Shown here: piece after piece, positions 35,083 to 44,823 of the stretch
Layout of the letters: each line of letters begins with the position of its first letter
Numbering within the stretch: position 1 is the first letter of the stretch
Notes under the pieces: model-generated
Seen by the model: only the letters and a program-made list of their open reading frames with translations
The model's database searches: none
What the model was told of the DNA's origin: nothing
Made by a program: the position numbers and the translations under genes
From: Ascochyta rabiei
Taxonomy: Eukaryota; Ascomycota; Dothideomycetes; Pleosporales; Didymellaceae
Assembly: GCF_004011695.2 (NCBI RefSeq)
Contig: NC_082412.1
Coordinates: 124,001 to 188,000 of the forward strand
Direction of reading: 5' to 3'
Length of the DNA stretch: 64,000 nucleotides

Positions 35083-36835
35083 TTAATACGCTAAAAACTA
35101 AACTTATCTACTTTACTACAAGCTAAAATGTAGAAAACTATACTCTTACTCTGCTAGACATGTCTATAATAACTCTAAAAAAGACTGTTAACTAGCTAGG
35201 AATCTACATTGATAACAGGCTCTCTTTTAAGGAGCATGCTGCTATAAGGATTAGCTAAGCAAGAAACACCTTCTATAGAATGTGCGGACTAGTAAACAGC
35301 AACAAAGGCCTTACACCTACTACCCTCTAACAAATATACCTAGCCTGTGTTACTAGCATAGCAGACTATAGATGCTAGGTCTTCTAGAAGTAACAAGCTA
35401 GAATAGCAAAACAACTACAAGGACTACAGAACCTAGCACTTAGGAAAATTTTAGGTACCTTCTAAACCTTACCTATAATACTCTAAGAGGTAAAGGCAGC
35501 ACTAGTCCCTCCTACTATAAGGCTAAACTCTGTAATAAGACAGTACACATTTAGAGCTAGGAAGCTTCTAAAAAACTACCTTATCTGTACTGCTATAACA
35601 CAGCTAAAGTCCACCCTATAAAACACAGACCTAGACTCTAGCGCAGAGCAAAGAGAGGTTAACTATACTAGGCTAAGAACAGGACCTCCTATATAGCTAA
35701 TATAAATTACACAGTCTATAAAAAAGGCTATACCTAGCATAAGAGAAGAGAAACTAAAAGACTTCTACTTCTGCCCCTAGAACAAAGCTATAGCATACCA
35801 AACTAAAATCTTAAGACTACTAAAAGAAGAATAAGTAAAAGTATATAAAACATAGATGCTATAAGAAGTAGGAAGTAATGTACTAGCTATCTACACAGAC
35901 GCTTCTTCTGTAGAGGAAGGCATAGGTATAGGAGTAGGAATTATAGTCCTAGACTACAAATAAGAGCCTAAGGAAATCTACACTATAAACTATAATACTA
36001 GCAAAGGCTAAATTATGTATAACAGAGAACTAGAAGGTATAATAAGAGGCTTTAAAATTGCAGCTACTATAGCTACTACAGGACAGAATGTCTAAGTCTT
36101 TACAGACAACCAGGCAGCTATTCTAAGACTAAAAACTCCTTTAAATAAGCCTAGACAGGCTTAGCAAATACGCTGTATAAAGGCAGCTAAAACTATTAAA
36201 GATAATAGAGCTATAATCAGCCTTAAATAGACCCCTGGCTACTAGGACATTGCAGGAAATAAGAAAGCAGACTCTCTAGCAAAAGAAGTAATAAAAAAGA
36301 GGCCTACCTCTAACTTTATAAGCATTACTATAACTAGAATTTAAGTTAAAGCTATTATAATAGATAAATAGGATAACAAACTAGTTACCTACACAGCTAA
36401 AGCAATCCTAAGGAAAACAGACACCTACACAGCAAAATACTGGCTAGAACTAATAAACAGGATAAAACTACCTAAAAACACTAAAAGAGAGGTAGCAAGT
36501 GCCTACTACTAACTAAAACTAGGATATAGATATAATAAAGCATACCTACACAATATATAGAAGGTAGATAATAATAGATGTATCTGCAGCTACGCACAAA
36601 TAATACAACACCTTCTACTTAGCTGTAAAGAATATAGACATGTAAGGAAAATAATACCGGACAGCCTATAAGGACAACAACTTTTAATACAACTACTACT
36701 ACACACAACCTAAGGAATTCTAGCTACTCTAGCTTTTATTTCAGACACTAGAATAGGCACCTGTAAGTAGTACCTACAACAAACAACAGACACCTAAAAA
36801 CTGCTGTTAACCCCCTAGAGCATAGGCTCGCAATA
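35083..36835 (+). mobile_element. Tad1-like LINE, 3' portion (RT thumb, RNase H, CCHC)
   Basis: It begins with TTAAT and continues the LINE frame from 12591: INTLKTKLIYF, LGIYIDNRLSFKEHA, GLQNLALRKILG. Then comes an RNase H domain with the expected acidic residues (IYTDASS near 35895, NRELEGI near 36020, FTDNQAAI near 36100) and a C-terminal CCHC-like segment (CICSYAQIIQHLLLSC near 36585). RIP stops occur throughout. The element ends near 36835, where RIP texture stops abruptly. Together with 8545-12591 it makes a LINE of about 5.8 kb. Confidence 0.87.
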
Positions 36836-37112
36836 GTACTACCAACACGCATCGCTGACTTGACGCCACGAGGCCAGGAAGAATACAAGGACGATCAAGA
36901 AGACTATAAGTGAAATTGGAATCATACAAGCTCCAACAGATGGAGCGTTGACAAGAGCTTTCAAGATACGGACGATTGATCAATCACATGAACCAAATCT
37001 TCATCTAAGCTCCTGCGAATTCGGCGAGACAGTCAGAGAATGGATTGTATTACTCCAGAAAACAGTAGGGTTAGACCCCTAAAAAAGAACGAACGCGTCT
37101 AGAAAAAATACC
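36836..37112. other. Unmutated host-like DNA at the edge of the repeat island
   Basis: CpA and TpG reappear at normal frequency. No open frame of interest, repeat or RNA gene is seen. It marks the right border of the RIP-affected compartment. Confidence 0.5.
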
Positions 37113-37513
37113 TTGCTGCGTTGAGGCCCTTAGGACTTCTAGTAAGATTAGATGGCACAACCTACTAGAAGGTTCTATCTAACTTGGTCGATCCTTCTGG
37201 ACCTTTACTTTTACTATTAAAGAACTAGGGCCTCCTTATTATAAGTAGGCTATCCTCTCTGCTCTCTTATAGCTCCTTATCGGCTGTTTTGTTTACCCCT
37301 TTTCGAATTTACTAGTGTATTAAATTGCTACCTTTATGCTTATAAAGTCTGCCTTATAGTAATAGATAACTAGGTGTTTTAAACTATCTTATTCTTATGT
37401 TGCATAAGCTCCTAGTACTAAACAAAGAATTTTGGTTTTACATCCAAGTAGCTTTCTACTCTAAAGAGTAGGTATAGTAGGTAGTTCTATATAAGCATAT
37501 TCAATCGCTAAGA
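37113..37513 (+). repeat. Possible LTR remnant and AT-rich spacer
   Basis: From about 37113 (TGCTGCGTTGAGG) the sequence reads like a degraded retrotransposon LTR, with CTTCTAGTAAGATTAGATGG, a TATA-like stretch near 37238, and pyrimidine-rich CTCTCTGCTCTC. No internal region, partner LTR or target duplication is present. The remainder to 37513 is AT-rich and empty. This is a weak call based on texture. Confidence 0.3.
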
Positions 37514-39020
37514 CTAGACGTTTACCAGCAGGTCGCGTCCCATCGTGTCGCACTCGGAATCGAGCCACTCCTGCCATCCCAGGCTTTCGAACAGACTCAT
37601 GTCCTCCTCGCTGGGTCTCCAGTCACCCACCTGCCACTGCACTACCGGTGGTTTTGGTGCCGCAACAGCAGCATCGTCGGTCTTTAGCTTCTTACTACCG
37701 CGCCCAGCAATGAACTTAACACCCCATCTGTGGCCTTTCTTCATCGGCAGATCGTGTTCTTCGCTTCTATGTCGTCTGAAGGCGCCCACCACAGGTGCAT
37801 GAAGATCCTGGCGTCCTCGAGGCAAGGCATGTTGTCGCGAGCCAGAGACTTTGCAAACGCCGCGAGTAGAGGCTCAATTAACTCTCTACAGGGTTCAACG
37901 CGGAACATGTCAAGATTGTAACCGTCATCGTAAGCCTTGCCAAGGTTTCCATTGTACTCGGCATGAAGGTCCATGTCCTCGTCCGTGTCCGTTTCGCGGG
38001 GGTACTGTTCTGTGTCCGAGGCCTTATACCCTCTTTGTTCAGAGTCGTGCAGATCCTCGCCACACGGACCAACGAAGTACCACCGCCCGTCTGGGCGGAG
38101 GGCATGGAATTCGAGCCGGAATTGCCGCATCTGTGACCATTGCTGGTCGGATGATGCCTCGGGACTGGGGAACAGGTCTGGAGTGACCACAGTACGCACG
38201 TCGAACAGTGTTAGCTGCGCACCAAGCTTACAAAGACCTAAAGATATTGGGTCTTTATCTGCAGGATGGATTAGGTTTGGGCGGGCAACGGACTGATTAT
38301 GCTTAGGGAGATTGAAGAAACGGCCCTGGTCAGGCTGGTAGGGATCCTCTTGCCGCAGAGGTGCTTCTCCTGGTCTAGTATGATGGCGGCGCCGAACTCG
38401 TGCCGGGCGTCTCGCAGGGGGCCCTTACACGGCCAGGTGTAGTGCTTGCGCATCACCCTAGTTAGCAGGTTGGAGGGCATAGGCCGCTCCCACACCTAAG
38501 GAACATTTGACTCTTAAACAGCTGGCAAGTGGACGAGGCACTGCAGCGGCACTAGCGAAGACAGAGGGCGTATGCCTGCCGCGGTTTCACCACTGGAGCC
38601 GGGCCTTGACCTGATGGTCAGGCTACTCACAAAGGGCAAATCTGGCAGTGTCTCGGAGTCTTGCAGCTGCAGACGGCGCGATTGATAACTGTGATGATCG
38701 CAATCTCGCTCCTCTGGGTCAAATTCCTGCGGCTAAATCTCGAGCTTGATGCCGATGCGGGCTGGCGGATCCTCGACCTCGTTATAGGCGGCAGCCAACT
38801 GCTCGTACAGGGCATGGATGCGCGCCGACAATTAGGCGCTGATGGCGATTGTCTCCTCGGCAGGTTTATGGCACGGCAGTTGCTTCTCTGCATTTTCATC
38901 TACGAGGAGGAGCGGCAAAGGGAGGAAATACTGGTAAACCCCGAACTTTGCGTTAAACGCTGCCCTAGCCTTTTCGAAAAGCTCACTCTCGAAATTAGAT
39001 TTGGTCTCACGAAGCTACAT
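37514..39020 (-). pseudogene. Decayed fungal gene, F-box-family-like (unnamed)
   Basis: On the minus strand one frame runs from an ATG at 39020 to about 38,380 (LFEKARAAFNAKFG, RIHALYEQLAAAYNEVEDPP, VWERPMPSNLL, GPLRDARHEFGAA). It is broken by five TAG/TAA codons at 39015-39017, 38832-38834, 38733-38735, 38514-38516 and 38496-38498. A first frameshift near 38,350-38,390 leads into KLGAQLTLFDVRTVVTPDLF, LRPDGRWYFVGP and SLARDNMPCLEDARIFMHLW. A second near 37,750 leads into HRWGVKFIAG and VQWQVGDWRPSEED. The layout recalls large, poorly characterised fungal proteins often annotated as F-box-like. No F-box is visible, so the family is a memory-based guess. All stops fit CpA to TpA changes. Confidence 0.7.
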
Positions 39021-39344
39021 ATTTGTTAATATGATGTAAAGGATCAGTGTTAGGATTAGTTATTTGCTTGGTCAATGTGGGTGGAAGAAGTGGAGGGGCA
39101 CAATAGGTGAATGGGAGCGGATCAATTCTGCCGTCGGGTGGATAGATCCCGAGCATCACGGGCTTCCCATGGGTGAGCCGCCAGCATTCTGCAACATAAT
39201 TACTTACAGACGTTGTCTCAAGTGTAAAACTCAACAGTCACTAGGGCTGAACGGGGCGCAGAATCTTAGAAAGACAATTTGGAGGCTGGTTTCTGCGGAA
39301 TACGTGTCGCTAAATGTAAGGATGTCCATTTGATGAATAATATT

Positions 39345-40412
39345 TCATCGCTTCCCCTTCTTCAACACCAATCCCTTCCACCCCTTGCTGTCCCTTATCC
39401 TCCTCAAAGCCTTAGCCGCCACCGGATCCTTTGCCAACCCATCACAACAAGCCTTCTTCTCATCCTCGCTTTCATGTTCATGGAATTCACACCATTCTTT
39501 CTCTGTCTTCGGCCTCTCACCCCTCGCCAGCATCGTCACCAGCTCGAATAAGAAAGCTTGAGGCAGCTGACTCCTCAACGGAATAGCAAACTCGTTGTCT
39601 TTATCCGGGTTCCAGTAGACAGTATACATGTCCAGGAAGTACCTGCACAGAGGCGAGTCTGGGGGCAGGTCGGCGTACGCAGCGATGACGTTGCTGTGGT
39701 CGGGCATGGATTGTAAGAGTTCATCATTTGTCTGCCAGGCGAGAAGGACTGCGCGCCGAAGCGCAGGGATGGCATAACGGTGCGCGAAAACATAGAGAGA
39801 GATGAAGCGACGCTCTAAGAATCCCTCGAGGCCCCGCCACTTGTAGGGGCGCGAGCAGCAGGGGCAGAGTGTTTCCTTTGGAATTTCGGGTTTCTCGGCG
39901 GGATTTCGAACTGGTGGTGATGGTGTGGGTTTCGCAACGTCGCTTGCATCGCCGGAGACTTTGTCTGCACTTGCTGGTTCGGAGACGCTGGGCGGTTTGC
40001 CGCTTGATGTCTGGCTTGCTGTGTCGTCGTTGTCGAGGTTAATACCCCACGACGTTGTATCAACATCTTCGCTCTCCTCCTGATCCCTTGCGACTCCATT
40101 CGGGCCATTCATGTTGATTGCATGGGTCGGTGGGTGGATTTCCTTCCCACCTTCGATCAGGTGGTGTGGGATGAACCCTGTGTAGAGCCACATCATGAAG
40201 GCATCGAAGACATCAGGGCTCACATCCTCAAGCTCTAGCGAAGAGGCTGAACTCTTGTACGGTGATGCTTTTTGTTCGTTCAAGCATTGGTCAAAGTACG
40301 CTGAGCACCTGCGCAGCAATTCTTTGTGGCAGCTGAACGGTTCCTGGTCACCTTTTGGGCCAACCTTCACAGTGATGATCGTCTGATCGAAATTTCTATT
40401 CCTGTTAGTCAT
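39345..40412 (-). CDS. BTB/POZ domain protein (355 aa)
   Basis: Single-exon frame. I start at the ATG at 40412 (MTNRNRNFDQTIITVKVGP), because the extra 12 codons upstream begin with GTG. A BTB/POZ fold occupies about residues 7-90 (FSCHKELLRRCSAYFDQCL, LELEDVSPDVFDAFMMWLYTG). An acidic, Ser/Pro-rich linker of about 85 residues follows, then ETLCPCCSRPYKW, which may bind zinc, and the helical segment FISLYVFAHRYAIPALRRAV typical of fungal BTB proteins. Such domains mediate dimerisation and often recruit Cullin-3 ubiquitin ligase; the target is unknown. The C-terminus is Lys/Arg-rich. A 5' exon cannot be excluded. It is the first intact gene beside the repeat island. Confidence 0.85.
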   Translation of the reverse strand: MTNRNRNFDQTIITVKVGPKGDQEPFSCHKELLRRCSAYFDQCLNEQKASPYKSSASSLELEDVSPDVFDAFMMWLYTGFIPHHLIEGGKEIHPPTHAINMNGPNGVARDQEESEDVDTTSWGINLDNDDTASQTSSGKPPSVSEPASADKVSGDASDVAKPTPSPPVRNPAEKPEIPKETLCPCCSRPYKWRGLEGFLERRFISLYVFAHRYAIPALRRAVLLAWQTNDELLQSMPDHSNVIAAYADLPPDSPLCRYFLDMYTVYWNPDKDNEFAIPLRSQLPQAFLFELVTMLARGERPKTEKEWCEFHEHESEDEKKACCDGLAKDPVAAKALRRIRDSKGWKGLVLKKGKR

Positions 40413-41249
40413 TCGAGTACGCAATATAGAGCTAGGGTCAGCGCCCACCGGAATGTGTGGCCAAGTGTCGAGGCGCCTTTGGAGTTGATGAACGGCATTT
40501 TGAGTAGATAGTCAGGATCCATCGCCAAACCAGACGTCGGGAAGGCATGTTATTGTAGGAATGGCATCGACATAGACTCCACTGCGGGCCAACGGGAGCT
40601 CTAGTTTCACAAGCATGCTACATGTTCGAAGCTCACGTCTCAATTGCTTGTCGAGGGCCCTCTGTTGGCCGTTACACAGTTCCACAAGGCTTGAGTGGAG
40701 GGGCCGAATGCTTGTTTGAAACTCTGCCAGGAGTGTTCAAGCCACAGCCAAGTAGACACCTGGGCACAGCTGGGCAGTGGTGCAAAGACTGAGGGCAAAG
40801 TTGGTGTTGGGTGGACGATGGTTGGTTTCGCGTGCGGTTTCAAGATCCCTGGAAACTCTGGGGGGGGGAAAGGTGGGGCACCGTTTGCCTTAGGAACGCG
40901 CCCCATCGCTGAACGCGCGCCTTAGTTGTATAACCAGTCTTGATCAGGCAACAACTTGCTCTTTACTTTCCTTTGTCGCGAAGCCAGCCCGTTTGTATCT
41001 TCTCGGGCTCTTGCGCCATAGGCCTAGCATGTAAACCTCTGTGTTCGCACTATTGCCCACGATAAGTGTCCTCTGCACTGTAAGACCAATATATTGCATG
41101 AGGTGGTTTAGTTGTTTTCTCCATGCTGTCGTTCGTTTCACGGAGTGGAAGCAGGATGCGGGAAGGAGGTCGTGTGACGCTAATGGCAAGCATGTTCGGT
41201 ACTGAAGCACGAAGGTATCTGCAACCCATGGCCTCTCTTCCAACTCACC
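40413..41249. other. Intergenic, no supported gene
   Basis: Open frames at 40640-40925 and 40944-41243 lack domains and overlap on both strands. I regard them as chance. The stretch includes a run of eight to nine G at about 40860. It would hold the promoter of the BTB gene and the 3' region of the H-protein gene. Confidence 0.6.
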
Positions 41250-41926
41250 TTATGCCTCCTCCGTGAACTCGGTGTACTCAGACTTGCTCATCAGCTTGCC
41301 CGCTGGTTCCTCTGACACTGCGATCCTGGCAATCCAGGCCTCGCCCTCGGGGTCCTTGTTGATGTCGCTGGGCTTGTCCTGCAGACCTTCGTTCACCTCG
41401 GCGACAGTCCCGCTGATTGGTGTAAGAATATCCGAAGCAGACTTAACAGACTCGACGGCGCCAATTGCATCACCTTCGCTAACCTCAAGGTCAACCTCAG
41501 GCAGCTCAATGTAGACAACGTCGCCGAGAGCTTTCGCGGCGTATTCGGAGATACCGAGTGTACCTTGAACGAGAGTCAGCGTTGCGAGTTCCCGTTGCTG
41601 TGCAATTGCGCTCGCAATGCTCGGGACAAAGGAGCTATGCAGTGATGCAGATGAACGTACATGTCTTGCCGTCGGCGGACATCTCGATCCATTCGTGATC
41701 CTCGGTGTATTTCTTCTCCTTCACTGCTCATTATCAGCTGCCCGCTCCTTTCACTATCCAGTTGCTGGCGTTGAGCTCAGCAGTGCGTACATTGAGCAGA
41801 TACCGTGAATAGCCGGGGCATCTGAGCTGTCTGTCTCCATTGCTGGCAGGCAAAAGGGCTTGGCCTCTTCGCGGCAGCTGAAGTCCATTGGCGCGCAGCG
41901 CGGGCAACAGAGTATCGAGACGCCAT
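41250..41926 (-). CDS. GCV3: Glycine cleavage system H protein, mitochondrial (170 aa)
   Basis: Three exons on the minus strand: 41791-41926, 41661-41723 and 41250-41563, with introns of 67 and 97 bp. The sum is 513 nt in frame. The H protein carries the aminomethyl intermediate on a lipoyl arm between the P, T and L proteins in mitochondria. The lipoyl lysine is Lys107 in AVESVKSASD, within the biotinyl/lipoyl fold (KYTEDHEWIEM, GISEYAAKALGDVVYIELPE). Residues 1-40 (MASRYSVARAARQ, Arg/Ala/Ser-rich, no acid) look like a mitochondrial presequence. An in-frame ATG at 42004 would add 26 residues, but the inner start gives the better presequence. It is head-to-head with MRP17. Confidence 0.93.
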
Positions 41927-42121
41927 TGTGTGAATACTTCCTTGTGTTGTGGGAGAATCAATTGGCAGCTTCAGAAGCTCGTGGGAGCGATATGACAGTG
42001 CCAAGGCGCGCTAGACCGCGGAGCTGGCGATTGGGAGGGCGCGCGAACGTTTTCCGAAAGCGACCACTTTTCGCGAGGGAAAGAGCGCGACCGCGACGGC
42101 AACACCAACAACACTGTCAAG
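41927..42121. promoter_or_regulatory. Bidirectional promoter, GCV3 / MRP17
   Basis: Only 195 bp separate the two ATGs (117 bp if the outer GCV3 start is used). Both products are mitochondrial, so shared control is plausible. The GC-rich core shows no clear TATA box. The 257-codon minus-strand frame over 41971-42744 crosses it and is a chance antisense read. Confidence 0.6.
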
Positions 42122-42582
42122 ATGCTGTATGAGATGATTGGAGTGGTGTGTATATCTTTGCGACGAGACTGCTGGGTTTGATGGAGGACTGACAACTCCA
42201 GGTACGGCCCGGCCGCCTCTCCGAAGTAAAAGAGTTTGTACCATCGCCCCCCGGTCGAGGAAATATGTTCAGAGCTCCGTACTGATCGAAGCCAACCAGA
42301 ATCGCCAAGACCGCTGGCCGAATCGTTCTCGAGCAAAACGGCGTTGTGCGCGGTGTGTCCAACTGGGGCACTTTCCTTCTCCCTAAGCCAGCGAAGAAAC
42401 TGCAATCGACCCACCACTACGGTCACCACTTCATCATGCGCTTCGACTCGAGCGCCCGCACACAGCATTCTCTGCGAAAGACAATGTCGCTCGACCCCCG
42501 CTTGATTCGATACTCGATCGTCAAGATGGGTACGAAGTTTGAGGAGATCAAGGACATCACAGGAAAGGCCGAGTTCAGGTAG
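42122..42582 (+). CDS. MRP17: Mitochondrial small ribosomal subunit protein bS6m (112 aa)
   Basis: Three exons: 42122-42145 (24 nt), 42202-42233 (32 nt) and 42300-42582 (283 nt); together 339 nt in frame. The junctions read MLYEMIGV|VRPGRLSEVKE|IAKTAGRIVL. The protein is a bS6-type fold with the signatures RGVSNWGTFLLPKPAKK and HHYGHHFIMRFDSS, and its length is typical of fungal Mrp17. It binds the platform of the mitochondrial 30S-like subunit. Two very small 5' exons make the gene easy to miss or to annotate from a false internal start. Confidence 0.92.
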
Positions 42583-43632
42583 ACAAAGAAGAGCTCCAGG
42601 AGAAATGATTACGAGTGTATAATACCCTGTCATACCAAATACCGCAGTGCACAGGGAGCAGGCAGCATAACATGGCGTTTGGGATATCTTGGACAACGAT
42701 CCATTTGGGGGAGTGAAAATGAAGATATTAAGTCCACTGCGCACCCCTGACTAGGCATGACTGCTGTTGCGCGCGGCTAGGTCTTCACAAGGCGACAGTT
42801 ATGGAACATGCCATGTGAATGAACGGGCACATTGACAGCCTGTAGTAGTGAACAAAGTCTGCACTTTAACTAAGCTATTGGTTTTGAAAAACGAGGCGAT
42901 CTGGCAAACGAAAGATGCCATCTCGGTGCCAAAACGATACACAGGCTTGACCGGCGTTGCCATGTTACAGGTGCATCGTATATGCAGCATTCAGCATTGT
43001 GAGATCGGGGTCTTAGCATCAGCAGCTTCAACCTCCTCCAAAACTCATCTACCTAGTCCCCTCCACTTCGATATTAATCCCCGTAAAAGAGGTCCACAGT
43101 ACTGCGCAGACGCATAACGATTGTCACGCCTTGTCCCAGCGCTATTCAACGACTAGCTCATGTAACTAAAGAAACGACTATGCCTATAATCACACAATCC
43201 ATAGCAAGACACAGATTTTAAACATATCAAGTATATAAACATTAAACAGCTATTTTCAGGACCCATCAATAGGTCAGCTTATCTTCATCGGTACTATCTT
43301 GTGAGGGAGGAATATTATCCAGAATTTCCAACTAATTGAATATCCATGAACGACCGATCAAATTGCTGACTGAGCGCTGAGTGGTCTTACAGGGTCTACG
43401 AGTTACTTCAGGCCGAACGGAAAGAAGGAATTGCATATCGTTTAGGCGCTGGCACGGTATGAGAACAATTTTAGATGGAGAGGACCCAAAGGAACTAGGC
43501 GTGGAACTCCCAAGGTTGGCCAGGTATCTCTTTGAGTGCACAATTGCCAGTTGCATTTTGATTACAAGACCTGCAATCTGGGGGGGGCTTGCATATCTAT
43601 TACGGCGAATGCACGCCAGACATAGCCACGCT
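42583..43632. other. Intergenic between convergent genes, no supported gene
   Basis: About 1 kb between the 3' ends of MRP17 and the copper transporter. Open frames at 42848-43117 and 43332-43698 lack recognisable domains. About 43,140-43,330 is AT-rich. No repeat or RNA gene is seen. Confidence 0.6.
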
Positions 43633-44218
43633 TCAATGAGCACCGGAACCTCCAGTGAATCGACCGCAAACCATGCTCCCCAGAAACACGCCCCCTAATA
43701 TAGACACAAAGTATCCGACGTTGAAGGTCATCACAGCAAGCATCCTACAGCAATGTCAGCTGGAATTTACAGTCGGAAAAAACCATGTATGCTTACAATA
43801 AATAACTCACACCCGCAACGAGGACATCTAAAGCCGCCACCGTAACAGCCTCATCTGCTCTCCAAGGTCGGACCGCCGGTTTGCCTTCGGTTGCGTGGGA
43901 CTGTATAAGACCATCGTAACGACCCTGCCTTGCAGCAGCAAATATCGCGAAGAAGTTGACCCGGAACGCAACCAACAGTCGAAACACGGTTGCAAGTGCG
44001 ATGAGGAATATACAAATTCCTGCGTACTCTCCCGTGTTGTGAGGCGTGAATGCGTTGGACCAGAGTGGTGTGGAAGTCGACACAAAAAACGTCATGGCCA
44101 TGGAGTCTGCCCCCATCATGGCCATACCGGATGAAGAGGTCGAGGTTGCCGTTGAGCTTGCCATTGACATTGCGCCTGTGGTTGTGGGGGACATTTCCAT
44201 CGTCATTGACATATCCAT
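43633..44218 (-). CDS. Ctr-family copper transporter (177 aa)
   Basis: Two exons: 43797-44218 and 43633-43744, with an intron of 52 bp whose junction falls in a Leu codon before MLAVMTF; 534 nt in frame. The start is the ATG at 44218, giving the Met-rich extracellular N-terminus MDMSMTMEMS...GMAMMGADSMAM that captures Cu(I). TM1 is about 63-85, TM2 about 127-148 with the pore motif M-x3-M (MLAVM, 142-146), and TM3 about 150-168 with Gly-rich packing (GYFVSILGGVFLG). Such proteins form trimers that import Cu(I) at the plasma or vacuolar membrane. The divergent neighbour is a ferric/cupric reductase, which would supply Cu(I). The longer ATG frame upstream (to 44524) has no transporter features. 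Confidence 0.92.
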
Positions 44219-44823
44219 GTTTAACACCGGTCGACGTTGTCGCTTGGTAAACTCAGCACTGTACGAAAGGCAAAAGATGGGTTTGGTACCGACGTACGTT
44301 GAACCGTTGTTCAAAAAGTCCGAGTACAGTAGTTCGGAAGCAACAGTTGAGATTTGTGATGATACTTCCGGCAATAACAGACCTAAGTAAACCCTCCGAC
44401 AAGCGTGGAGGCGTTCGCAATGCAGACGCGTTAACTTGCTCAATTCCGCTCGAACGTTCGCTTTCGCCGGAACTAGACTAGGCCAGCACAAACCGAGTCT
44501 GATAAAAGACAAAGCTATCTTCATTCACTCTAGCAGCCATCCGGAGATACGGATCAGTCCAATAGAATTGTGCTCATTGCCTACCATGGTGAAAAAACGG
44601 AGTCACGTAGTGTCAGCCACAAAGCACATTCACTGCCAAAGCCTGGTTAAGCTTTGAGCTTGAAGAAGCTTGACTCGCCTTAAATCCTTGAGCTTGTCTT
44701 TTTCTTAACATCTTAGGTGTGCATTCTTTTTGAAGAGTCGGTTGTAGAAGTTCTACAGATAGTCCTCGTCCAGGGAACACGACGAAGATTCGGCGATCTG
44801 TTAAGACTACACAATCTATCACT
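44219..44823. promoter_or_regulatory. Bidirectional promoter, copper transporter / ferric reductase
   Basis: It spans 605 bp between divergent ATGs. GTCTGATAA at 44497-44505 matches eight of nine positions of the fungal iron-repressor GATA site ATCWGATAA (SreA/Urbs1 type). CTTGCTCA at 44435-44442 is one base from the yeast Mac1 copper site TTTGCTCA. Both are short and could be chance, but their position between two metal-uptake genes is suggestive. Confidence 0.45.

Noticed and set aside
1..36835. Reassigned TAG codon (alternative genetic code)
   Set aside because: TAG replaces both Gln and Trp and TAA replaces Gln only in repeats. The intact genes to the right use TAG and TAA as normal stops, so RIP explains it.
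37541..38296. Several overlapping plus-strand frames opposite the decayed gene
   Set aside because: They are antisense shadows with no domain; the minus-strand frame carries the coherent protein texture.
40640..41243. Short genes between BTB and GCV3
   Set aside because: Frames on both strands overlap, none has a recognisable domain, and no splice model improves them.
41971..42744. 257-codon minus-strand open frame
   Set aside because: It overlaps all exons of MRP17 and the bidirectional promoter, has no domain, and its length is explained by GC-rich antisense reading.
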